From: Treponema sp.
GTDB lineage: Bacteria; Spirochaetota; Spirochaetia; Treponematales; Breznakiellaceae
Direction of reading: 5' to 3'
Length of the DNA stretch: 55,264 bases
Assembly: GCA_009787835.1 (NCBI GenBank)
Contig: WQSN01000011.1
Location: 1 to 55,264, forward strand
Part shown: positions 45,451 through 52,267 of the stretch, one piece after another
Position numbering within the stretch: the first letter of the stretch is position 1
Layout of the letters: the number at the start of each line of letters is the position of its first letter
Program-made: the position numbers and the translations under genes
The notes under the pieces: generated by a model
What the model was told of the DNA's origin: nothing
Database searches by the model: none
The model's input: the letters and a program-made list of their open reading frames with translations, nothing else

Positions 45451-46086
45451 GTGCACAGGACAAAAGTTCTTGTCTTTTTATTGCTGATATGTTTAACTGT
45501 CCTGCTTTATTCCCAGGAACAGGAAGAAGAAGACCCAATAACAGAACCGGACAGGGATTATAGCTATTTAAGATCGGTACCGGGAGATCAGGCGATTATA
45601 ATATCCGCAGGCACTATATTTCCGGTTCTTTTTGTATACAGTGATCAGGACATGGAAAATAAGCCCGATTGGGGAAATTTTAAACCGCCGGTTGGGGGAA
45701 ATCTTTACCTGTCATACAATTATTTTCTTACGCCAAACTTTTTTGTAGGCGGCGAAGTCAGCTTTATTTTTATTTCCACCTTAGGTTTAAATTCAGCCTA
45801 TTTTGTCCCTTTGGGCGCAAGAATTGGTTATCAATTTTATTTATGGAGATTTGAATTTCCCCTGTCATTATCCATAGGTATGGCATGGCACCGCTATCTG
45901 GACTTTGGTTATTACGGTTTCTACGCGAAAGCCGGAGCGTCGGCATACTTCAGATTCAATGAAGACTGGTCATTCGGATTGAATTCAGCCTTTGGCTGGT
46001 ATCCTGAATGGATTTTTGAAGAACCCAAAAAGAACGTTGACGGATTTATAGTAGACCTTACTCTGTCTGTCCGTTATCATTTTTAA
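45451..46086 (+). CDS. Small outer-membrane beta-barrel protein
   Basis: A GTG start with AAAGGAG six bases upstream gives 211 residues with a signal peptide (about 1-22, ending LLYSQ). The mature part has alternating hydrophobic and aromatic strands (NLYLSYNYFLTPNFFVGGEV, YGFYAKAGASAYFRF) and ends in LSVRYHF, the C-terminal aromatic typical of outer-membrane barrels. It looks like an eight-stranded OmpW/OprG-type barrel such as those described in treponemes. It is followed directly by a lipoprotein gene. Confidence 0.75.
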   Translation: MHRTKVLVFLLLICLTVLLYSQEQEEEDPITEPDRDYSYLRSVPGDQAIIISAGTIFPVLFVYSDQDMENKPDWGNFKPPVGGNLYLSYNYFLTPNFFVGGEVSFIFISTLGLNSAYFVPLGARIGYQFYLWRFEFPLSLSIGMAWHRYLDFGYYGFYAKAGASAYFRFNEDWSFGLNSAFGWYPEWIFEEPKKNVDGFIVDLTLSVRYHF

Positions 46087-46098
46087 TTGTGGTGGCGC

Positions 46099-47592
46099 AT
46101 GAGAAAAAATTCTTTTAAAAATTATCTGTTCATTATCGCGGTAATTTGCATTTTAGGATCGTGTAATGATCCGGTTTATTTCGCCATTTCTCAGGAAGTT
46201 GAACCGATTGATCCAAAAATAGGGGGAGCGCCAACCAATTTTATTATTTACGATAATGCGATGTATGTCGCATCCCGCAGCCGTTTATGGAAGTACAGCG
46301 GAGATAAAACATGGGAGATTGAAACAGGATATGAACCGGGATGGCATTTCCTGCAGCTTGCGAAAACAGATAATTATTTATACGCGCTTATATATGAAGA
46401 ACAGGAATCAAGCACCACTTTGAAATTAAAACGATTCAAATCGATTTCAGGCTGGGAAGAAGTTGGCGGAATTATCGGCGATTACAGCATAATGCAATAT
46501 ATTTTCGCGGTAAAAAACATGTTGTTTATCGGCGCGGCTAACTTGTCAAATTCAAATTTATATCAAATTCATTATGTTGATGATAGTGAAGGATTAGAGC
46601 CGCAGACGGCAATAAAGACGCTTAATATCGCAAATATCGGAAAAATTACAGATTTTACATCTATTGGAAACTTTGCAGATATCGGGAACACAGAAAATGA
46701 AGCCATTGAAAATACCGGAAACCCGGAAAGTACAGGAAATACGGGAAATAACGATAATTTTTTGGATATAAATGATGATTTAAAATATGGAAATGCAATT
46801 AATTCATCAAACACAGGTTCATCTGGTAATGGAAATTCAGGAGATAATTCAGATTTGGAAAATAAAATGGACTTTGGAAGCGAAGTTGATTTTGATAATG
46901 GAGTGGACCTTGAGATCTGCGGCGTTACCTTTGATGGAACAAATTACTACCTTTGTACCCGAAACAAGGGTATATACACAATGACAGATCCTTCTGCAGG
47001 AATAAATTTTATTTATCGCAGCGACAGGGAGCTTGTCGGTATTATCAATCTGGACACTACGCTCAATACAAATAAAATAGTTGCAATATCCCGCGAAGGC
47101 GAATTATATTCTGTTATCGATGCCTTCGCCAAAATAGAAAGCATTAATATCAGAGACCGCATGGCTACAGGCGCTCTTACAATATGGACAGATCCGAATA
47201 ACTCTTCAAACATGCTGCTTCTGGCAGGAAGACAGGACAGGCTGGAATACAGCACAAGTTCAGGTTATACATACGGTTATGTTGAACTGGAACTGGACTT
47301 ATCGCAGCCTGACGGTATAAAAATGATTAATAACCCGAATTTCAATTCCAGTGAAGCAGAAGATGAAACTAATATAAGGTATATTAAGGCTCAATTTATG
47401 GAACCAGGATTATCTTCTGTTACAAGCATTACAAGTGGCAATAATGATCGTTTTAAATCCACAATAGGGAAACATCCGGTAAACCATATTATCCAGGCGC
47501 AGGATGGAATCCTTTTCGCGTCAACCCAGAAAAACGGCGTTTGGTCATACCGTTTGGATCGAAGCGGCGGACCTCAATGGAATGCCGAATAA
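46099..47592 (+). CDS. Lipoprotein with low-complexity Asn/Gly insert
   Basis: The ATG at 46099 gives 497 residues; a TTG at 46087 is less likely. A lipobox (ICILGSC, Cys21) is followed by a beta-propeller-like sequence with repeated short strands (NAMYVASRSRLWKYSG, LYALIYEEQ, ILFASTQKNGVWSYRL). Residues about 174-272 form a low-complexity insert rich in Asn, Gly, Thr, Ser and Asp with imperfect IGN/TGN repeats. Its function is not known. It follows the barrel protein by 12 bases and precedes rarA by nine, so all three may be co-transcribed. Confidence 0.7.
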   Translation: MRKNSFKNYLFIIAVICILGSCNDPVYFAISQEVEPIDPKIGGAPTNFIIYDNAMYVASRSRLWKYSGDKTWEIETGYEPGWHFLQLAKTDNYLYALIYEEQESSTTLKLKRFKSISGWEEVGGIIGDYSIMQYIFAVKNMLFIGAANLSNSNLYQIHYVDDSEGLEPQTAIKTLNIANIGKITDFTSIGNFADIGNTENEAIENTGNPESTGNTGNNDNFLDINDDLKYGNAINSSNTGSSGNGNSGDNSDLENKMDFGSEVDFDNGVDLEICGVTFDGTNYYLCTRNKGIYTMTDPSAGINFIYRSDRELVGIINLDTTLNTNKIVAISREGELYSVIDAFAKIESINIRDRMATGALTIWTDPNNSSNMLLLAGRQDRLEYSTSSGYTYGYVELELDLSQPDGIKMINNPNFNSSEAEDETNIRYIKAQFMEPGLSSVTSITSGNNDRFKSTIGKHPVNHIIQAQDGILFASTQKNGVWSYRLDRSGGPQWNAE

Positions 47593-47601
47593 GTCTTCCC
47601 A

Positions 47602-49860
47602 ATGGATGAATTATTCTCTTCAAAAAACAAAACCGGAAAAAAATCTTCTGACAGGCATAACAATAGCCCTCTCGCGGACAGGATGCGCCCCCGCACTCTT
47701 GAAGACATAATAGGCCAGGATCACATTGTAGGTCCGGGCAGGCTTTTAAGACGCGCGATTCAGGCAGACCGTCTTTCTTCAATAATTCTCTACGGTCCGC
47801 CCGGCACCGGGAAAACCAGCCTTGCGTCTGTAATCGCGAACACCACCCGTGCCGCGTTTGAAAACCTAAACGCGGTCCTTTCCGGCGTTAAAGATATCCG
47901 CGAAGTAATTGACCGCTCGGATGAACGTTTCAGGTTATACAGTAAAAGAACAATCCTTTTTGTCGATGAAGTCCACCGCTGGAATAAGGCGCAGCAGGAC
48001 GCCCTTCTTCCCTGGGTTGAAAACGGGACAGTGATCTTAATCGGTGCTACAACGGAAAATCCTTTTTTTGAAGTGAACCGGGCGCTTGTAAGCCGAAGCC
48101 GCATTTTTCAGTTAAAGCCATTGGGTAACAATGATCTTCTGGAAGCCGCGCAAAGAACTATCGCGGATACCGAACGAGGTTACGGAAACTGGAAAGTTCT
48201 GTTTGAAGAAGGCGCTCTTGATCACCTTGTCGAAGTCGCTGGCGGAGACACGCGAAGCCTTTTAAACGCGATGGAACTTGCCGTTGAAACAAGCGTATCG
48301 CCCTGGCCTCCTTCCGCCGGCACGGAAATTTTTATCTCAATGGAAGCTGCCGAAGAGAGCATTCAGCGGCGCGCGCTTTTGTACGACCGCGACGGCGATT
48401 ATCATTTTGATACAATCAGCGCTTTTATAAAAAGCGTCAGGGGCAGCGATCCCGATGCCGCACTGTACTGGCTTGCGAAAATGGTGCGCGCAGGAGAGGA
48501 TCCAAAATTCATTTTCAGGCGGATGATAATTCTCGCAAGCGAAGATGTCGGCCTTGCTGACCCTCTGGCGCTTTCAGTTGTTGTCTCCTGCGCCCAGGCG
48601 TTTGAGCGAATCGGTTTCCCTGAAGGAAATTTCCCGCTGTCACACGCCTGCCTGTACCTTGCCACAGCTCCCAAATCTAACACAGCGATGGCCTTTTTTG
48701 ACGCTCTAAAAGAAGTGGAACGCGAAGACGCCGATGTCCCCAATCACCTCCGCGACGCAAGCCGCGACAAGGAAGGTTTCGGTCATGGAGAAGGATATGT
48801 TTATCCTCATGCCTACCGCGATCATTGGGCAGCGCAACAGTATTTACCAACTTCGCTGAGGGGCAGAACTTTTTATGTTCCTTCGATTGTCGGTTATGAA
48901 GGAAAAATCCGCGAGGAAGTTTTACAAAGACGTGAATTACAGGCAGCCATAGTGCTTGGAGACGCGGAAACAGGAGGCGAGTTTCTGTCATGGTCCGCCT
49001 CATCAAAGGGAAGGGAGGGATGGTTTAAACGCCTGGAATCGGGAAGAAGCACGCTTCTTCGCAATGACCGTGATAATATATTTAAAACCGCCTCCGTGGC
49101 AAGACACAGCCGTGTCCTTATCCCCCTTGCAAATGACGGCCTTTTACTTTGGGAAAGCCTGCGCCGATGCCCCGAGGGTCTAACCGCCGCATTGGTTAAC
49201 AGCCTTGCCGCAAAGGACGCTCTGTTACGTTATGCGCAAGTTCTGGATACAAACATCCTGGATGAAGCGGAAAAGCCGCAGTTAGCTGTAACAGATGACA
49301 TTCTGCCAACCGTGGATCAATGTGAGGAATGGTTCTCCTGCTCAAAATTTGACCATATCCTTATACGTTCTCCAAGACTTTCAGCAGATCCAAATCAGCT
49401 TGCATCCGCCGTAAAAACTCTGCTAGCAGAAAACGGTAATTTAATTTTACTCTTCTCCCCTCCCCGTCTCGGCGAACGTATTTCCCGTATTCTGAAAGAT
49501 GAATGTCTTATCCGCGCTGAGCGCGACATTGTTCTGAAACTGGAACAGTCGGAAGAATCATTTTTTGAGAACACATCAATATCCGGTCTTTATGATGAAA
49601 ATGAATTAACCGCCGCATTTGAAAAAAACAATTTTACAGTTGAACAGCAAATAATAGACCAAAAAGAAGAGCGCCTAATTACAGAAAAAGACCTTGCCGC
49701 ATGGTTTAACACTGAACATTCACGCTGGGGTTCATTTATGGCAAAAACCCTGGAAAAAAGCGATTTTACAGCAATCGAAGACGCTCTACGCCAAAGAATC
49801 ACCCAAGGGCCAGTTATGTGGATGTGGCGTTCTATATTACACAGAATATTCAATAATTAA
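47602..49860 (+). CDS. rarA: RarA AAA+ ATPase fused to a methyltransferase-like domain
   Basis: 752 residues. Residues about 20-430 are RarA/MgsA, a clamp-loader-like ATPase acting at stalled replication forks. It has LADRMRPRTLEDIIGQDHIV, Walker A GPPGTGKT (65-72), Walker B ILFVDE (118-123), sensor 1 GATTENP, and the C-terminal region with DAALYWLAKMVRAGEDP and YPHAYRDHWAAQQYLP. Residues about 440-752 are an extra Rossmann-type domain resembling SAM-dependent methyltransferases (RVLIPLANDGLLLWESLRR, later FDHILIRSPRL and NGNLILLFSPPRL). The same RarA-plus-domain fusion is known from cyanobacteria and other groups. The glycine-rich SAM loop is weak, so methylation is uncertain. No Shine-Dalgarno is evident. 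Confidence 0.88.
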   Translation: MDELFSSKNKTGKKSSDRHNNSPLADRMRPRTLEDIIGQDHIVGPGRLLRRAIQADRLSSIILYGPPGTGKTSLASVIANTTRAAFENLNAVLSGVKDIREVIDRSDERFRLYSKRTILFVDEVHRWNKAQQDALLPWVENGTVILIGATTENPFFEVNRALVSRSRIFQLKPLGNNDLLEAAQRTIADTERGYGNWKVLFEEGALDHLVEVAGGDTRSLLNAMELAVETSVSPWPPSAGTEIFISMEAAEESIQRRALLYDRDGDYHFDTISAFIKSVRGSDPDAALYWLAKMVRAGEDPKFIFRRMIILASEDVGLADPLALSVVVSCAQAFERIGFPEGNFPLSHACLYLATAPKSNTAMAFFDALKEVEREDADVPNHLRDASRDKEGFGHGEGYVYPHAYRDHWAAQQYLPTSLRGRTFYVPSIVGYEGKIREEVLQRRELQAAIVLGDAETGGEFLSWSASSKGREGWFKRLESGRSTLLRNDRDNIFKTASVARHSRVLIPLANDGLLLWESLRRCPEGLTAALVNSLAAKDALLRYAQVLDTNILDEAEKPQLAVTDDILPTVDQCEEWFSCSKFDHILIRSPRLSADPNQLASAVKTLLAENGNLILLFSPPRLGERISRILKDECLIRAERDIVLKLEQSEESFFENTSISGLYDENELTAAFEKNNFTVEQQIIDQKEERLITEKDLAAWFNTEHSRWGSFMAKTLEKSDFTAIEDALRQRITQGPVMWMWRSILHRIFNN

Positions 49861-49865
49861 TAAAC

Positions 49866-49986
49866 GCAGGCTGCGCAAATTCCTTTCAGGGTCATAAACG
49901 GCTGTGGCCTTCTACAACGCACACTTTGGTGTGGCATTGTACGTGATCCACACCGAATGACCCTGAAAGGGATTTGCGCAGCCCGC
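49866..49986. mobile_element. MITE-like element with 29-base terminal inverted repeats
   Basis: A 121-base element whose ends, 49866-49894 and 49958-49986, are inverted repeats matching at 27 of 29 positions (outer part GCAGGCTGCGCAAAT / ATTTGCGCAGCCCGC). A second inner palindrome GGTGTGG/CCACACC lies at 49928-49954. There is no open frame of note and no obvious target duplication. The ends resemble those of IS256-type elements in layout (CTTTCAGGGTCA inside the repeat), so it may be a deletion derivative moved by such a transposase. It starts six bases after the rarA stop. Confidence 0.65.
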
Positions 49987-50024
49987 TATATTCGTTATAA
50001 ATTAATTTTATAGACTAGTAATAT

Positions 50025-50073
50025 GTAACAACTAATACTATGCACGATAAGCGGATAAAGTATTAGTTGTTAC
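50025..50073. repeat. Perfect 15-base inverted repeat
   Basis: GTAACAACTAATACT at 50025-50039 is followed after 19 bases by its exact complement at 50059-50073. No T run follows, so it is not a classical terminator. It may be the end pair of a tiny element, a recombination site or a structured RNA. Confidence 0.6.
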
Positions 50074-50145
50074 GGACTCATAATGGTAAAAGCGGTTGCT
50101 TTGACGGTTACATTTATGCTGTAACAGGACCTGCTTGTTTAATTT

Positions 50146-50310
50146 TCATTGTATTATCTTCAAAATAAACAGGAGAAGATTTTTTTTTTTAGGATTTTTG
50201 AGGCAAAATTTATCATATTCACGCATATCTGCTTCTGTTATTCCTCCGGTTTTATACATTGCTACAGCTTGCTCATGAACAGCTTCTAATGCTTCACTTC
50301 TGTATTTCAT
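50146..50310 (-). pseudogene. Antitoxin remnant (HigA-like N-terminal part)
   Basis: A 54-codon frame with AGGAGG six bases before the ATG. Its beginning, ALEAVHEQAVAMYKTGGITE then MREYDKFCL, matches the N-terminal part of the antitoxins that pair with Gp49-like HigB toxins (for example ESVHETAVDLHxxGLMxxxTMREFDxLCL). The DNA-binding helix-turn-helix that should follow is missing. A run of 11 T on the plus strand (50180-50190, A on the coding strand) shifts the frame. With 9 or 12 A the frame would continue as KSSPVYFEDNTMKIKQAG and stop at 50114. It lies 10 bases after the toxin remnant in the same orientation. Confidence 0.55.
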
Positions 50311-50320
50311 CCTTTTCCTC

Positions 50321-50455
50321 CTATAAGATTTCTATAATTGTCTTATTCCGGAATTGTCCATTTTTAAGATGCTGCACAACTTCTTTCAACTCACTATCAG
50401 AAATACCTTCTTTTGTTGTAAATCGTTGAAACCACTTAAATTTGAAGATCCGCAC
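50321..50455 (-). pseudogene. HigB/RelE-type toxin remnant
   Basis: A 44-codon frame from a GTG start reading RIFKFKWFQRFTTKEGISD and SELKEVVQHLKNG, which matches the N-terminus of Gp49-like HigB toxins (RIFKxKWFxRFAxKEGISDxxL). Full-length toxins have about 110 residues; the catalytic middle and most of the end are gone, with RNKTIIEIL before the stop. This looks like an internal deletion, and the gene is probably inactive. Confidence 0.6.
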
Positions 50456-50770
50456 ATTTAAAGAATAACAAAGAATAAAGGTAAAGACAAGGAAAAAAAT
50501 ACCGAAATGCGGTTGCTTTACATGGCGAAAAAATTAGCAAAAAATGGCGTAACCTGTTTGACCATGTTACACATACAGCTATTACGCGCAATTGTACAGC
50601 ACATAAAAACACTGACTGACACTGTACGCTGCCAGTTCTTATGATATTCTGTCATTTACACAGATTTTCGGACAGCTTCGGAATTGGCATATAGCGTACT
50701 ATTGTGGCTAACGACACTAGACAAAAATGGGTGACAGGCACTTTTGCGCTACCACCTAAAAAATAATAAT
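50456..50770. other. Intergenic region without a clear gene
   Basis: It holds only short open frames (the longest, from about 50522 on the plus strand, is about 40 codons and unrecognised). GGGTGACAGGCACTTTT near 50730 resembles motifs often left by transposable elements, but no boundaries are visible. Confidence 0.3.
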
Positions 50771-51307
50771 CTATAAATTTTCAAGTAACATTTTCTGTCC
50801 CTCAGTAGATATTAATATTCCTAAATTATCATCATTAAAATTTAATTTTTTCTGTATCTCATAATTCTGATTGTATATATCATAATATTCGACATTAACT
50901 GTTATTGTTTTTAACGTATCTTTAAATTTTCGCATTATTATATCATCTTCAGGTGTCATGCTCATTAAATGTAGTTTTCCGTTAGGATGAATGGCAAGTC
51001 CTTTTAATTCTCCTATATATATTCTATGGTATTTTATTTTTCTTATGTCTTCTGGCAGTAAATAGTATATTGAATTGGCCGTTCTGCTATTATCACAAGT
51101 AAATAAAACACTTTTTAGTATAATTGGTCCTATCCCGTTATTTTCAATTCTAATAGAAATTAAATTGTCATAAAGCGATTGATGTATTGTACATATTGGT
51201 TTTAATTTATTTTTACTGTGTTTATCATGTTTAATAAAAGTAACCACAGAAATAATTATTGCTATAATACTTAATACTATTCCAGATATAGTCGTTAGAA
51301 AAATCAT
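50771..51307 (-). CDS. Single-pass membrane protein of unknown function
   Basis: 178 residues with one N-terminal membrane helix (about 3-25), a short basic stretch (KHDKHSKNKLK) and a beta-rich soluble domain (SIRIENNGIGPIILKSVLF, then GLAIHPNGKLHLMSM). Proteins of this layout are common as unknowns in accessory regions. The gene is very AT-rich compared with rarA. It lies 25 bases after the next gene upstream on the same strand, so the two probably form a pair. Confidence 0.6.
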   Translation of the reverse strand: MIFLTTISGIVLSIIAIIISVVTFIKHDKHSKNKLKPICTIHQSLYDNLISIRIENNGIGPIILKSVLFTCDNSRTANSIYYLLPEDIRKIKYHRIYIGELKGLAIHPNGKLHLMSMTPEDDIIMRKFKDTLKTITVNVEYYDIYNQNYEIQKKLNFNDDNLGILISTEGQKMLLENL

Positions 51308-51332
51308 ATTTTAATATCTCCTTTTAATTTTT

Positions 51333-52115
51333 TTAATTGTTGAAGTAACAGAAATAATTATTAATAACTGACCCTTGGTGTGGACATTGATCCATATCTT
51401 GTTTTTTATTACCTATGTTATCAACAGGTGTGATTTTTGTAACCTCATCTTTATAAAATTTAAGTGCTTTTTCTAATAATTTATTTTTATCATAATCTTT
51501 ATCATAATCTTTTAAAACAGTACTATTTGAAACCTTAATTAGCTCAGTTCTAATTTTTACTTTTGAATAATAATTAAAAGCATTACCGGTCATACTAAAA
51601 GGTGTTTTTAAAATGCCTTTTTTGCAAAAACTTCCTATAAACATTCCATGAGTATGATCAGTTGTATCAACCCCGTCAAACTCGTACATATAAGATAATT
51701 CAGACTTTTTCGGGTTAATAGATACATCATTTGTTGATTTCCATGAACCTCGGTATGTTTTATCTAAAATAAATGATCTGGAAAAGATATTAACATCATC
51801 AATAGTTTGATCTATAATCTGAAAAAAAATTCTGGTTTTACCGTCTGTTGGAGATGTATAATAACCTATCCAGATTCCCTCAAAGTACGAAGAACCAAAT
51901 ATAATTTTTTTGACAAATGTTATTCGTTCAAGAATATATGTTGTAATTATAACAAATAATTTGAAAAATCCAAATGAAGATGCAAAATTTACTAAGTATA
52001 AAATTACACGATTTTCAAAAAAAGGTAAATTGATTGTATTAGTCAACGACCATGTAAAAAATACAAATATCGATGTTACAATTAAAGCAATGTTGTATAT
52101 TTTCCTGTGAAGCAT
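51333..52115 (-). CDS. Membrane protein with Cap15-like beta-barrel domain
   Basis: 260 residues. Two membrane helices (about 6-24 and 38-62) are followed by a beta-rich domain beginning FEGIWIGYY, then FFQIIDQTIDDVNIFSRSF, YRGSWKS, LSYMYEFDG and HTHGMFIGSF ending MTGNAFN. Two membrane helices plus a small lipocalin-like barrel with a GxWxG opening is the layout of Cap15, a membrane-disrupting effector of CBASS anti-phage systems. No cyclic-nucleotide synthase gene is nearby, so this is only a structural resemblance. A charged tail contains the repeat KDYDKDYDK. It may form an operon with the downstream gene at 50771-51307. Confidence 0.6.
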   Translation of the reverse strand: MLHRKIYNIALIVTSIFVFFTWSLTNTINLPFFENRVILYLVNFASSFGFFKLFVIITTYILERITFVKKIIFGSSYFEGIWIGYYTSPTDGKTRIFFQIIDQTIDDVNIFSRSFILDKTYRGSWKSTNDVSINPKKSELSYMYEFDGVDTTDHTHGMFIGSFCKKGILKTPFSMTGNAFNYYSKVKIRTELIKVSNSTVLKDYDKDYDKNKLLEKALKFYKDEVTKITPVDNIGNKKQDMDQCPHQGSVINNYFCYFNN

Positions 52116-52267
52116 ATTGGAACCCTTTATTTTATATCTCCTATAATATACTTATCAACCAATCAAAGCCAAAACCCATATACGTGGCTAATATGGGCAT
52201 AGCTTCCTGTCAGCTATACTCCCCGCTCAATTCCACACAGTTTCCACTCCATCAACATACCGCCATA

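Noticed and set aside
51333..52115. A complete CBASS system
   Set aside because: No cyclic-nucleotide synthase, ubiquitin-like accessory gene or HORMA/TRIP13 gene is present in the window; only the effector-like layout is seen.
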